This document shows positions 16,761-25,667 of a DNA stretch of 64,000 nucleotides, one piece after another. How positions within the stretch are numbered: the stretch's first letter is position 1; every line of letters begins with the position of its first letter. Source of the stretch: Pigmentiphaga sp. H8. GTDB taxonomy: Bacteria > Pseudomonadota > Gammaproteobacteria > Burkholderiales > Burkholderiaceae_B. The stretch lies in NCBI RefSeq assembly GCF_003854895.1, contig NZ_CP033966.1, positions 372,001 to 436,000 of the forward strand, in the 5' to 3' direction. The position numbers and the translations under genes are program-made. The notes below the pieces were generated by a model. That model was not told the DNA's origin. It saw only the letters and a program-made list of their open reading frames with translations, and ran no database searches.

Positions 16761-17259
16761 CGCAGCCGTCTCCGGCGGGCAGCGACAGGATGGCGCCGTC
16801 CAGCGCGGCGGAGTAGTCGAGATAAGCCAGGACCCGGGCCTGGGTGTTGGCGGACATCTTGCGCATGTCGGCCACGGCGTCGGCCCCTTCGGTGCTGGAG
16901 CCGCTGCGCGCCATCACGCAGGACACGCCCCGGGTGGTGCGCCAGGCGGCCTCCTGCGCCGCGACGGAATCGCCTCGGGCCAGCAGGGCATCGCGGAAGG
17001 ACCGGGCGAGCTGCCTGAGCGCGTCCTGCCGCGCGGGCGCCCCGCCCTGGCGCGCGATCCACGCATCGATGTCGTCGCGCACGCCGTTGCCGTCGGCATC
17101 GGGACCGCCCAGGTCCTCGGAGCGATCCAGCACGGGAAGTTCGCCCTGGCGTTCCAGGTCGGCGATGGAGCGGGCCTGCCGCGGGGCGGGATCTTCGCCG
17201 CCGCAGGCGGCAAGCAGGAGCAGGCAGGGGGCCAGGATGGCCCGGTGGCGTGGTGTCAT
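16753..17259 (-). CDS. Putative lipoprotein
   Basis: A 168-residue lipoprotein: a short hydrophobic signal ends in the lipobox LAAC followed by GGE. Residues after it contain DADGNGVRDDIDAW, a calcium-loop-like stretch, then a helical region. I recognise no named family. ATG 17259 has GGGGA upstream; the in-frame ATG at 17271 is also possible. It overlaps the start of the secreted hydrolase gene and probably works with that protein at the cell envelope. Confidence 0.75.
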   Translation of the reverse strand: MTPRHRAILAPCLLLLAACGGEDPAPRQARSIADLERQGELPVLDRSEDLGGPDADGNGVRDDIDAWIARQGGAPARQDALRQLARSFRDALLARGDSVAAQEAAWRTTRGVSCVMARSGSSTEGADAVADMRKMSANTQARVLAYLDYSAALDGAILSLPAGDGCDE

Positions 17260-17474
17260 GGCGATCCCCATGCGTGGCGTTCCTTCGCCCGCATGGCGAA
17301 GGCGTCCCGGCCGATGCGGCGTGGGCGAGGTGCCATTAGGCCGGGACCCGCGCACGCGCGGAGCGTGGAGGCGGCAATTTGTCCGTCGGGGGTGGCGCGT
17401 AGGCGGCGCTTTGCCAAGCCGCGCCGATCGCGCCACACTTGCGTCGGGTTTCGTTTTTCCAGGCATGTCCGAAC

Positions 17475-18503
17475 ATGACAAGATCGCATCGCATCCGGCT
17501 GGCCGTACTGTCCGCGTGGCTGGTGCCGGCAAGCGCGGCGTACGCCCAGTCGTCCCTGACCCTGTACGGCGTGGTCGACGCCGGCATCTACCGCCTGGCG
17601 CGCGGCGCCACCTCCATCGGCAACATCCAGCGCAGCTACTGGGGCATCAAGGGGATGGAGGATCTGGGCAATGGCTATACCGCCCTGTTCCATCTCCAGT
17701 CCCGCTTCGAGATAGACACCGGCCGCCTGGAGGCCAGCGGCGGCGCTCCCCTGTTCTACGGCGAGTCCACGGTGGGGGTGAAGGGGCCCTTCGGCCAGTT
17801 GCGGCTGGGGCGGGCCATGACGCCCATGTGGGCGCTCGATTGGCAGTTCGACCCCTGGTACAACTTCGACCGCGTGGCCTCCATCGCGTGGCAGATCTAT
17901 CACCCGGCGTACCGGACGGATCCCTATCGCAACGGCCCGCTGGGCGACTACAACCGCGCGAACAACGGCGTGTTCTACGACTCGCCGGCGGCGCGCGGCT
18001 GGTCGGTACACCTGGCCGCCAACGGCGAGCGCAGCAAGGTGCCCGACGCGAACGGCACGGTCGAAAGCAGGCGCGGGCTGGCGGCCGGAATCAACTACGA
18101 CGACGGCGCGGCGACCTTCCTGCTTTCCGCCGAACGCAACAGCGTGAACGACAAGACCTATTTCGTCGGCCTGGCCTACGGGTCGGGCCCGACTCGGGTC
18201 ATGGCCTCCGCCAACCTGACCGACCTGACGGCGGCCAGCCAGGTGTTCCTGGGCGAGAGCCGCCGGCGCCGCACCAGCGCCATGCTGGCCGCCACCCACC
18301 GCATCGGCGCGGCCACGTTCAAGGTCGGCGTGGGCCGGGATTTCCAGGGCTACGGCCGCAGCGGCGCGACGAACTACGTCAGCGCCGGCGTCTCGTATGC
18401 GCTGTCCAAGCGCACGCAGGTCTACGCCGGGCTGGGCCACGCACGGCCGTCCAGCGAAGGCAGCCGGACCAACGTCGGCATGGGCGTGAACCATAGTTTC
18501 TGA
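17475..18503 (+). CDS. Outer-membrane porin, Burkholderiales general porin type
   Basis: A 342-residue trimeric-porin-type protein. The signal peptide ends AYAQ, followed by the typical start SSLTLYGVVDAGIYR. Loop 3-like residues FYGESTVGVKGPFGQLRLGR and the C-terminal strand ending in Phe (NVGMGVNHSF) fit a 16-strand beta-barrel inserted by the BAM complex. It would let small hydrophilic solutes cross the outer membrane. ATG 17475 begins the signal peptide. The 215-bp gap upstream contains no other gene; no regulatory motif stood out there. Confidence 0.92.
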   Translation: MTRSHRIRLAVLSAWLVPASAAYAQSSLTLYGVVDAGIYRLARGATSIGNIQRSYWGIKGMEDLGNGYTALFHLQSRFEIDTGRLEASGGAPLFYGESTVGVKGPFGQLRLGRAMTPMWALDWQFDPWYNFDRVASIAWQIYHPAYRTDPYRNGPLGDYNRANNGVFYDSPAARGWSVHLAANGERSKVPDANGTVESRRGLAAGINYDDGAATFLLSAERNSVNDKTYFVGLAYGSGPTRVMASANLTDLTAASQVFLGESRRRRTSAMLAATHRIGAATFKVGVGRDFQGYGRSGATNYVSAGVSYALSKRTQVYAGLGHARPSSEGSRTNVGMGVNHSF

Positions 18504-18580
18504 GGACGCCGCTGTCGCCAGGCGTTACAGACGTCCCGGCGCGGCGCCCCTACCATGGCTGCGACGTTCAAGGAGCCTCG

Positions 18581-19504
18581 ATGGCAGGAAGCAGCTTCTT
18601 CGCCTTGCTCGACGATATCGCGTCGGTTCTGGACGACATCTCGTTGATGACCAAGGTCGCCGCCAAGAAGACGGCGGGTGTGCTGGGCGACGATCTCGCC
18701 CTGAACGCGCAGCAAGTGACCGGCGTGTCGGTGAACCGCGAGCTGCCGGTGGTATGGGCGGTGGCCAAGGGCTCGCTGCGCAACAAGGCCATCCTGGTGC
18801 CGGCGGCGCTGCTCATCAGTGCCTTCGCGCCATGGGCGATCCTGCCGCTGCTGATGGTGGGCGGCGCCTTCCTGTGCTTCGAGGGCGCCGAGAAACTGGC
18901 GGAGAAATTCCTGCCCGGGCACGACAAGGAGGCCCGGCACGATGAGCGGCGCAAGGCGCTGGAGGACCCGGGCGTGGACATGGTGGCCTTCGAACGCGAC
19001 AAGATCCGCGGTGCCGTGCGGACCGACTTCATCCTGTCCGCCGAGATCGTCGCGATCGCCCTGGGGACGGTGGCCGGCGCGGGTTTCGGCACGCAGGTGG
19101 CCGTGCTGGTGGGGATCGCGCTGCTGATGACGGTGGGGGTCTACGGCATCGTGGCCGGCGTGGTGAAGCTGGACGATGCCGGGGCGTACCTGGGCGCGAG
19201 GCGCTCCGCGCTGGCCCGCGCGGTGGGGCGGGGCATCGTCGGCGCCGCGCCGTTCCTGATGCGCAGCCTGTCGGTCATCGGCACGGTGGCGATGTTCGCG
19301 GTGGGAGGCTCCATCCTGACGCACGGGCTGGACCCGGTGCACGGCGGCATCGAACGCCTGGCGCATGCGGCGGCCGGCCTGCCGGTGATCGGCGCCGTCG
19401 CGGCGGCGGTGCTGCCCGTGCTGCTCAACATCGCGTTCGGCGTGGCCGCCGGGGCGCTCATCGTGCTCGTCGTCGAACTCGTCCGCAAGCTGCTGCGGAA
19501 ATAG
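18581..19504 (+). CDS. DUF808 (YedI-like) inner-membrane protein
   Basis: A 307-residue membrane protein beginning with the family signature MAGSSFFALLDDIASVLDDI. Several hydrophobic helices follow (ILVPAALLISAFAPWAILPL and further segments near residues 145-200 and 235-300). The function of the DUF808 family is unknown. A strong AAGGAG site precedes the ATG. It converges on the DUF5924/DUF2914 gene with 7 bp between stops. Confidence 0.9.
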   Translation: MAGSSFFALLDDIASVLDDISLMTKVAAKKTAGVLGDDLALNAQQVTGVSVNRELPVVWAVAKGSLRNKAILVPAALLISAFAPWAILPLLMVGGAFLCFEGAEKLAEKFLPGHDKEARHDERRKALEDPGVDMVAFERDKIRGAVRTDFILSAEIVAIALGTVAGAGFGTQVAVLVGIALLMTVGVYGIVAGVVKLDDAGAYLGARRSALARAVGRGIVGAAPFLMRSLSVIGTVAMFAVGGSILTHGLDPVHGGIERLAHAAAGLPVIGAVAAAVLPVLLNIAFGVAAGALIVLVVELVRKLLRK

Positions 19505-19511
19505 CGGCGGG

Positions 19512-20549
19512 CTACGGTGCGGCGGCCGGCGTCTCTTGGTCCTCCACGCGGAATCGCAGCATGCCTATCATCTGCCCGGCGTTCGTCACCACCTTGACCT
19601 GCCAGCGGCCGCGCACGTCGGCGGGGAAGTTCTGCTTGTGGGTCCAGGCCCGGTAGCCTTCCTTGCGCCCGCCGCGTATGTCCAGCGCGATGCGATCCAC
19701 CTCGTGCCCGTCGTGCAGCCAGACGTGGTAGATGTGTTCCTCCAGGCCCAGTGGAGCATTGATCGCGGTATAGGCGTAGATGCCCTGGTCGCGCATCTGG
19801 GCGGGCGTCACGGTGCGCAGGCGCTCGCCGGCCTTCATGTTGAGGCTGTCCATGCTGGTTGAAATGGCGACCTCGGTCAGCCACAGCGTGGCGGGGGGGA
19901 CCCACAGTCGCAGCAGCCATCCGCCGGAGCCGAGCGCCAGCATCAGCGCCACGACCGCCCATTTGCGCCAGCGGGCTTCCAGCGGCACCAGCTCGGCCAG
20001 CGTGGGAAAGGACAGCAGCACCGCGACACCCAGCGCGAGCTTGTAGCTGTTGCCCGTCGGGATGTGCAGGACCAGGGGCAGCGCGGTCAGCAGCACCGCG
20101 AACAGCGTGAAGGTGTGGTACGTCAGGAAAACCCAGCGGCGGGTCGACAGCCACCGGAAATACAGCGGATCGACCAGGGCCACCAGTGCGGCGGCGCCCA
20201 CGAGGCCGGTGAACAGGGCCTGGCCGCTGTTCCAGGTGGTGGCGGTGTACAGGAAGGGCAGCACGAAGAACAGGCCTTCCTGGTGGATCATCTGCGTGCC
20301 GTAGCGCAGCACCGGTATCGGTATGGTCCAGCCGAAGCGCCGTGCGATGCGCCGCCGCAGCGCCCGCTCGAGCATCAGCCAGAGCCAGCTCAGCAGCATC
20401 ACCGCGGCGATCACGCGGGCAAAGGCCTCGTGGCGCTCGACGGTGAAGAAGCTGACCACCCCGGAAGCGAAGCCGAAGGCCGCGATGGTGCCGGGGTAGC
20501 GCTGGGCCAGCGCGATGAGTCGAAGGGGGATGGTCTTCCAGATAGGCAC
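19512..20549 (-). CDS. DUF5924/DUF2914 family membrane protein
   Basis: A 345-residue protein with about seven N-terminal hydrophobic helices. The soluble C-terminal domain (about residues 230-340) contains IYAYTAINAPLGLEEHIYHV and ADVRGRWQVKVVTNAGQMIG, the DUF2914 pattern, probably facing the periplasm. No activity is known. The start is GTG 20549, since no in-frame ATG exists upstream. It is a single gene between convergent DUF808 and the VOC protein gene. Confidence 0.8.
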   Translation of the reverse strand: MPIWKTIPLRLIALAQRYPGTIAAFGFASGVVSFFTVERHEAFARVIAAVMLLSWLWLMLERALRRRIARRFGWTIPIPVLRYGTQMIHQEGLFFVLPFLYTATTWNSGQALFTGLVGAAALVALVDPLYFRWLSTRRWVFLTYHTFTLFAVLLTALPLVLHIPTGNSYKLALGVAVLLSFPTLAELVPLEARWRKWAVVALMLALGSGGWLLRLWVPPATLWLTEVAISTSMDSLNMKAGERLRTVTPAQMRDQGIYAYTAINAPLGLEEHIYHVWLHDGHEVDRIALDIRGGRKEGYRAWTHKQNFPADVRGRWQVKVVTNAGQMIGMLRFRVEDQETPAAAP

Positions 20550-20662
20550 GGTAAAGCCAGCCGGGCATGTAAAAAATGCCGGGTGCCACTCATGTTAGCA
20601 CCGGCGGAACGTCGCTTCGCGCGGTCCGCCCGGTGCCGTGCCAGCCCCTTCCCGGACCCCGG

Positions 20663-21085
20663 TCAGGGCGCGACCTGCACCATCCAGGTCACGCCGAAGC
20701 GGTCGGTCACCATGCCGAAGCGCGACGAGAAGAAGGTGGGCCCCATCGGCGCGATCACGGTGCCGCCCTCGCCCAGGGCGGCGAACTTGCGTTCGGCGTC
20801 GGTGTCGTCGGCCACGCTCAGCGCCAGCGAGACGCCCTTGAATTCGGCCGGCCCCTTGCACATGCCGTCCGATCCCATCACGACGGCGCCGCCGATCTCC
20901 AGCGACATGTGCATGATCTTGTTTTCCGACCCCGGCGGCGGTGCGCAATTCTCGTCATCGCCCGAGGCCGGCGGAGCGTCCTTGAAACGCAGCATCATGG
21001 TGACCTGGGCGCCGAGCGCCTTGGCGTAGAACTCGGCCGCTTCCTCGGCCCGGCCTTCGAAGAACAGATAGGGCTGGATGTGCAT
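20663..21085 (-). CDS. VOC-family protein, PhnB-like
   Basis: A 140-residue glyoxalase-fold protein (MHIQPYLFFEGRAEEAAEFY at the start and FGMVTDRFGVTWMVQVAP at the end), matching the PhnB/DUF3311-like group often annotated as 3-demethylubiquinone methyltransferase-like. The metal-ligand positions are not clear, so it may be a binding or resistance protein instead of an enzyme. ATG has a GAGGAG site. It is divergent from a TetR gene and shares a long inverted repeat with it, so TetR probably represses it. Confidence 0.85.
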   Translation of the reverse strand: MHIQPYLFFEGRAEEAAEFYAKALGAQVTMMLRFKDAPPASGDDENCAPPPGSENKIMHMSLEIGGAVVMGSDGMCKGPAEFKGVSLALSVADDTDAERKFAALGEGGTVIAPMGPTFFSSRFGMVTDRFGVTWMVQVAP

Positions 21086-21130
21086 GACGGTCTCCTCGTC
21101 TGACTGCTGGATGAAGGGGGGTGAAAAATT

Positions 21131-21177
21131 GTGGACGCTGTACACATAAGTTATCAGAGATAATGTACAGTGTCCAC
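21131..21177. promoter_or_regulatory. Inverted repeat between VOC and TetR genes
   Basis: GTGGACGCTGTACA (21131-21144) and TGTACAGTGTCCAC (21164-21177) form 14-bp arms with one mismatch and a 19-bp spacer. The right arm ends 11 bp before the tetR start. It is a likely two-half-site operator governing both divergent promoters. Confidence 0.65.
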
Positions 21178-21188
21178 ATGGAGTTCCC

Positions 21189-21833
21189 ATGACCAGCGCC
21201 GTCACCCCGCCCGCCTCGCGCAGCACCTACCGCCACGGCGACCTGCGCCGCGCCCTGCTGGAAGCGGGCATCGAGCTTGCCCGCCAGGGCGGCCCGTCGG
21301 CGATCGTGCTGCGCGAAGCCACCCGCCGCGCCGGCGTCGTCCCGAACGCCGCCTACCGCCATTTCGCCAGCCGGGAAGACCTGCTGCTGGCGGTGCGGGC
21401 CGCCGCGTTGTCCGAGCTGGCAAGCGCCATGGAAACCGAACTCGACAAACTGGACGGCAACAGCCCGCCCGCCGACTACGCCCGCGCCAGCCTGCGCGCG
21501 GTGGGCGCGGGCTACCTGCGTTTCGCCTGGCTGGAGCCCGGCCTGTTCCGCACCGCTTTCGCCCCGGCCGACGGGCCGCTGAAGGTACCTCCCGCCGACA
21601 AGGCCGGCCGTGGCGGGCTGGATCCGTTCCAGTTGCTCAGCGCCGCGCTGGATCGCATGGCGGCGGCGGACCTGCTGACGCCGGAGCGGCGCCACGCCGC
21701 CGAATACCTGGCATGGTCGTCCGTCCACGGGTTGGCCATGCTCGTGATAGAAGGGCCGCTGCGCGGCTTCAGTCCCTCGCAGGTGGAAGCGGTGGGACAG
21801 CGGCTGCTGGAGATGGTGGAGAAAGGGTTGTAG
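21189..21833 (+). CDS. TetR-family transcriptional regulator
   Basis: A 214-residue repressor. The N-terminal helix-turn-helix is clear (YRHGDLRRALLEAGIELA, then GVVPNAAYRHFASREDLLLA). The C-terminal ligand domain has a WHG-type segment (EYLAWSSVHGLAMLVIEGPL) as in the TetR_C_33 group. It is divergent from a PhnB-like VOC gene with a strong inverted repeat between them, so autorepression plus control of the VOC gene is the simplest reading. The inducer is unknown. Confidence 0.9.
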   Translation: MTSAVTPPASRSTYRHGDLRRALLEAGIELARQGGPSAIVLREATRRAGVVPNAAYRHFASREDLLLAVRAAALSELASAMETELDKLDGNSPPADYARASLRAVGAGYLRFAWLEPGLFRTAFAPADGPLKVPPADKAGRGGLDPFQLLSAALDRMAAADLLTPERRHAAEYLAWSSVHGLAMLVIEGPLRGFSPSQVEAVGQRLLEMVEKGL

Positions 21834-21913
21834 TTCGTCCGCTACTTTTCGTCCCTCAGTGAAGATGTTGTGTCAATATTCGGCAAAGACATCAGAACTT
21901 CCGGGGGAGACCA

Positions 21914-23683
21914 ATGGAATTGATACGGCAGCCGCAATTGTGGGTGTGGTTGGTCCTTTGTGTATCGACGCTTACATCATGTGGTGGGGGAGAAGGGGGA
22001 GGCTCGCCAAGTGAAGGGGGAGGCTCGCCAAGTGGTGAGCAGGCGGAACTGATCCCGACGTTGGCAGAGGATTCCAATCCCTCCGGCCCGCGTGTGGACC
22101 TGGCGGGTCGGGATTATTTCCCCTTGAATGCTGGCGATAGCTGGGTATTTACAGGTTCGCAGGGGGGCACACTTACGCGACGCGTCGCGAATGTCCGCTC
22201 GGATGGAAGCGTGGTCGTGGAAGAGAGAGATTCCGGTACAGGAACGGTCTCTAGCGCGAGCTACATGCGGACGCCCGAAGGCCTGGTGGCGCATGATCCC
22301 GCCGGTGCCCAGCGGAGCCTTCCCGAACTGTACCGAGTGTTGCCGTCGATAGTGGAGTATCCGACACCCTTCTATCCCGTGGGAGGGGCGCGACGTGTGG
22401 TTAGACAGGGAAATGCGAAACTTGATTTCGATGGCGATGGCAAGAATGACTTCTATCAATTCACTTTCGAACAGGTTTTCCAAGGCTTTAAAGATCGTGT
22501 GGTCATGGGCCAGACGATCGGCACTGCACATTTTTCCTCCACGGCAGTTGCTACTGTACAGGGAAGCTCCGGGCCAGCGGTGATTCAAACAGTCACAACT
22601 CAGGAGGACGTCTATTTTGCCGCGGGAGTCGGACCGGTCATCCTGGAGCGTTCAGCCAGGAGGTCAACGGGAGAGTGGCTGTTGCCGCCTTCGACATACA
22701 GTCTGCAGCAAGCCACCGTGAATGGAATGGAGGTTTCGTTTGACGACGAACCGCCAATAGTCGCCGGAGATCGGACCATTTCGCTGACACATACGGCTCT
22801 CGTCTACGATCGTTTACGCAATGTCTACTACGCGTCTTTGCCATCTTCGGTTGTGCCGTACGGCAACCGTATCGCCAAGATCGATCCCGTTACCGGGGTA
22901 GTCAGCTATTCGTCCTCCGCCATTGGATCGGAGCCCAGCACAATTGCGATCTCAGCTGATGGCATGATGATGTACGTGGGTATATCCGGGGCAGGAGATG
23001 TGGCAAGGTTGTCGCTGCCAAGCCTGACGTTGCTGGATCGTGTCAAGCTGCCGCAAGATTCTCGCCTGAGGCAAACGTACGCGGATTCCATTAGTGTTTC
23101 TCCGACGGATCCGTCCGTTATCGCAGTTGCTCTTGCCAGCAGCGGTATTAGCCCTCGCCATGCGGGAGTCGCCCTGATCCGCGGCGGAGTCATTGAGCCA
23201 CGAAGGACACAAGCGCATACGGGATCGAACATTATCCGTTTTGGCACAGATGGCGAGACAATCTATGGCTACAACACCGAGACGAGCGAGTTCGGCTTGC
23301 GTCGCATCAGGGTGGTAGCAGATGGCCTAGAAGAACAATTGGTAGTCCGGACCCGTCCGGGGCCTTCCAGTCTGGACGTCTCCCCTTTGGGCATCCTAGC
23401 GGGAAGACAAAACTACTCGCAGCCGAACTTGGAGTTGATGGGGACACTGGGGCAAGAGGGGGGCTGTATCTATGCTCTGACAGGTAAACGGATAGTGTGC
23501 GGGGGAAACTACGGGAGCAGCCAATTGGCGGTCTTCGATGCCACGACCCACGCGCAGTTAGGGAGCCTAGCGGTGCAGGAGATTGACAACGTGCGGGCTA
23601 TTCTTGTCGCAGGCTCTCGTGGTCAGGTGGCAGTGTCTCGCGGGACGGCCATTCAGTTCATTGATGATCCGCAACTCGACTGA
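21914..23683 (+). CDS. Lipoprotein with YVTN-like beta-propeller region; unusual composition
   Basis: A 589-residue lipoprotein: the hydrophobic signal ends with the lipobox LTSC at residue 24, followed by a Gly/Ser linker GGGEGGGSPSEGGGSPSG encoded by a 21-bp tandem repeat. The later half (about residues 290-580) has repeated segments such as RIAKIDPVTGVVSYSSS and QLAVFDATTHAQLGSLAV that suggest propeller blades. No enzyme motif is seen. Its codon use is clearly less GC-biased than its neighbours (many A/T third positions), which suggests horizontal acquisition. GGGGGAG precedes the ATG. Confidence 0.75.
   Translation: MELIRQPQLWVWLVLCVSTLTSCGGGEGGGSPSEGGGSPSGEQAELIPTLAEDSNPSGPRVDLAGRDYFPLNAGDSWVFTGSQGGTLTRRVANVRSDGSVVVEERDSGTGTVSSASYMRTPEGLVAHDPAGAQRSLPELYRVLPSIVEYPTPFYPVGGARRVVRQGNAKLDFDGDGKNDFYQFTFEQVFQGFKDRVVMGQTIGTAHFSSTAVATVQGSSGPAVIQTVTTQEDVYFAAGVGPVILERSARRSTGEWLLPPSTYSLQQATVNGMEVSFDDEPPIVAGDRTISLTHTALVYDRLRNVYYASLPSSVVPYGNRIAKIDPVTGVVSYSSSAIGSEPSTIAISADGMMMYVGISGAGDVARLSLPSLTLLDRVKLPQDSRLRQTYADSISVSPTDPSVIAVALASSGISPRHAGVALIRGGVIEPRRTQAHTGSNIIRFGTDGETIYGYNTETSEFGLRRIRVVADGLEEQLVVRTRPGPSSLDVSPLGILAGRQNYSQPNLELMGTLGQEGGCIYALTGKRIVCGGNYGSSQLAVFDATTHAQLGSLAVQEIDNVRAILVAGSRGQVAVSRGTAIQFIDDPQLD
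21995..22036 (+). repeat. Two tandem 21-bp units in the lipoprotein linker
   Basis: GGGGGAGGCTCGCCAAGTG occurs twice in tandem with a 21-bp period and encodes GGGSPSE / GGGSPSG. The unit keeps the reading frame, so slippage would change linker length in steps of seven residues. Confidence 0.85.
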
Positions 23684-23689
23684 GCAGAT

Positions 23690-24172
23690 CTAGATGCCCG
23701 GCAAATTGAGTTGTCCGCTGTCCGAAAACCGCGTCGTGCCGAACATCCCGCCCGACAGCTTGCCGCGGACCACATAGGGAATGTTGTCCAGGCGCGATCC
23801 ATCCGCCAGGCCCAGCGCCTGCCGGATCGCGCTGAATGCGGACACCGACACGGGTACCGTCAGCACGGTTTCGCCGAAGCGGGGCACGCTGCCGCGCTCG
23901 TTGCTGACGCCCGTGGCGAAGCGCTTGCCGTTCAACTCCAGCTCCAGCGCGGCGCCGTCGTAGTCCACCGCGGAGTCGTTGGGGTTCTGGACCCGCAGCT
24001 TGACCGCCATCCGCATCTCCAGGCCCTGGCCTTCCAGAGGCTCGATGCCGGCGACCTGCACGTTGAGCGGGTCGCGGCCGGGCAGGCTGGCGCAGCCGGC
24101 CAGCGCCAGGGCCAGCAGGCCGGCCAGGGCGGCCCGGCGCGGCGACGAAAATCCATGGAAGAAAGGGTGCAT
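23690..24172 (-). CDS. LEA14-like (LEA type 2) lipoprotein
   Basis: A 160-residue lipoprotein. The signal ends with LAGC (lipobox) after LLALALAGC. The mature part has the WHy/LEA2 pattern: VQVAGIEPLEGQGLEMRMAV, LRVQNPNDSAVDYDGAALEL and FGETVLTVPVSV. Family members are desiccation- and stress-related beta-sandwich proteins; bacterial roles are poorly known. ATG 24172 was preferred as it gives a compact signal peptide; ATGs further upstream would add a non-hydrophobic tail. It is transcribed toward the foreign-looking lipoprotein gene, 6 bp away. Confidence 0.82.
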   Translation of the reverse strand: MHPFFHGFSSPRRAALAGLLALALAGCASLPGRDPLNVQVAGIEPLEGQGLEMRMAVKLRVQNPNDSAVDYDGAALELELNGKRFATGVSNERGSVPRFGETVLTVPVSVSAFSAIRQALGLADGSRLDNIPYVVRGKLSGGMFGTTRFSDSGQLNLPGI

Positions 24173-24271
24173 GATCGGTGCCTGTGAAAGCCGCGTAGCC
24201 TTCATCTTAGAAACGTGGTGCACGGTCCGCAAAACTTGTTACCTCTTGCGGCAAGCCCTGCAAGCGCCGCG

Positions 24272-25156
24272 TCACGGGCCCTGGAGGCAAGCGAGCTTGT
24301 CCGGGTTGCGCATCAGGTAGATGTTCGATACCGCGCCGTTCTCTCCATAGGCGAAGGTCAGCGCGCCGATGACCACGCCGTTCTCGCGCAGCAGCACGCC
24401 CCTGGCGCCGCTGATGTCGGCCACGATCCAGTCCATGCCCTGCCAGAACCGTATCAGGCCGCGTTCGACGAAGCGTATCACCGACACCTTGCCCATCAGT
24501 TCCTGCTGCAGCGTGATGGCCTTGCCGCCGCCGTCCGACGAGAAGCGGACGTCGTCCGACAGCAGCGCCGCCAGCGGCCCCGTGCCATGGCCGTTGATGG
24601 CGTCCTGGAACGCCGACAGCAACTGCTCCTGGCGTTCGGCCGGCGTGGTGTGCCGGACCTTGCTGGACTCGATGGCCTCGCGCGCCCGCGAGACCAGCTT
24701 GCGGCAGGCGCTTTCCTGCATGCCCAGCGTGGCGGCGATGTCGGGGTAGGGCGTGTCGAATATCTCGTGCAGCAGGTACGCCGCGCGCTCCTTGGGCGTG
24801 AGCCGTTCCAGCACCAGCAGGAAGGCCGTGGTCAGCGACGAGGCCAGTTCCAGCCGCGACTCCGGCGTGTCGTCCTCGCGGGTATGGATGGGTTCCGGCA
24901 GCCACGAACCCACGTAGTCCACCCGCGTGCGGTGCGCGGCGCGCAGCATGTCCACGCACAGGTTGGTGCAGATGCTGGTCAGCCACGCCGCCGGATTCGC
25001 GATCGCGCCGCGATCCGCCTGCATCCACTTGATGAAGGTTTCTTGCACGGCATCCTCGGCATCGGCCCGCGTGCCCAGCATGCGGTAGGCCAGCCCGAAC
25101 AGGAACCGCCGCCGCGCCTCGAAGGCCTCCGTCCCATCTCCCGCCATCATGTCCAT
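24272..25156 (-). CDS. ECF RNA polymerase sigma factor, ECF41 (SigJ) group
   Basis: A 294-residue sigma factor longer than standard ECF proteins. Region 2 is near residues 14-75 (YRMLGTRADAEDAVQETFIK) and region 4 near 110-165 (LTPKERAAYLLHEIF, IAATLGMQESACRKLVSRAR). A C-terminal SnoaL-like extension of about 110 residues contains INGHGTGPLAALLSDDVRF. This extension is the regulatory part in ECF41 proteins, which lack an anti-sigma factor. Its partner gene, a carboxymuconolactone-decarboxylase-like protein, is immediately upstream with 46 bp between them, as expected for the group. Confidence 0.9.
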   Translation of the reverse strand: MDMMAGDGTEAFEARRRFLFGLAYRMLGTRADAEDAVQETFIKWMQADRGAIANPAAWLTSICTNLCVDMLRAAHRTRVDYVGSWLPEPIHTREDDTPESRLELASSLTTAFLLVLERLTPKERAAYLLHEIFDTPYPDIAATLGMQESACRKLVSRAREAIESSKVRHTTPAERQEQLLSAFQDAINGHGTGPLAALLSDDVRFSSDGGGKAITLQQELMGKVSVIRFVERGLIRFWQGMDWIVADISGARGVLLRENGVVIGALTFAYGENGAVSNIYLMRNPDKLACLQGP

Positions 25157-25202
25157 GGGCCACCACTGGTCATTTGCCGCGTTTCATCTGCCTGGCGTCC
25201 CA

Positions 25203-25634
25203 TCAGTGCATCGACACCTGGAGCCGGTTCCAGAGGTTGATCATCGCGATCGTGCTGGTCAGCACGGCGATTTCCTGGTCCGAGAAGTGTTCCCGCAGCC
25301 GGGCGCGCAGCGGGGCGTAGTCGGCCTTGCGGTCGAGCACGGTCAGGGCCTCCGTCCAGGCCAGGGCGGCTTTCTCGCGCTCGGTGAAGTCGCTGACGTG
25401 CTCCCAGACGACCAGGCGGTCCAGGCGCTCGCTGGTCTCGCCGTCCTCCCGGGCTTCCCGGATGTGCATTTTCACGCAGAACGCGCATTGGTTGATCTGC
25501 GAGGCGCGCAGGACGACGAGGTGGTGCAGCAGGGGATCCAGGCCCTGTTCGCGGATCTGCGCCTGCGCGGCGGCGAAAGCCTGGTAGACGGACGGAAGCC
25601 GGGCGGCGGTATTGACGGGCGAGGCGTTGCTCAT
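25203..25634 (-). CDS. Carboxymuconolactone-decarboxylase/AhpD-family protein, ECF41 partner
   Basis: A 143-residue alkylhydroperoxidase-like protein. The redox motif C-x-x-C with a following His is present: Cys50, Cys53 and His57 (QCAFCVKMHIREAR). Such proteins reduce peroxides or carry disulfide chemistry. In ECF41 loci this type of gene is the main target of the sigma factor. ATG 25634 has GGAG six bases upstream; a TTG twelve bases earlier is unlikely. A matching ECF41 promoter lies 34-60 bp upstream, so both genes are probably autoregulated. Confidence 0.9.
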   Translation of the reverse strand: MSNASPVNTAARLPSVYQAFAAAQAQIREQGLDPLLHHLVVLRASQINQCAFCVKMHIREAREDGETSERLDRLVVWEHVSDFTEREKAALAWTEALTVLDRKADYAPLRARLREHFSDQEIAVLTSTIAMINLWNRLQVSMH

Positions 25635-25667
25635 GGCGATCTCCAAAAAAGGGGTTTACGCCTGTAT

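Noticed and set aside
21995..22036. Tandem repeat as a CRISPR or mobile element
   Set aside because: Only two in-frame copies without spacers inside a gene; it encodes a Gly/Ser linker.
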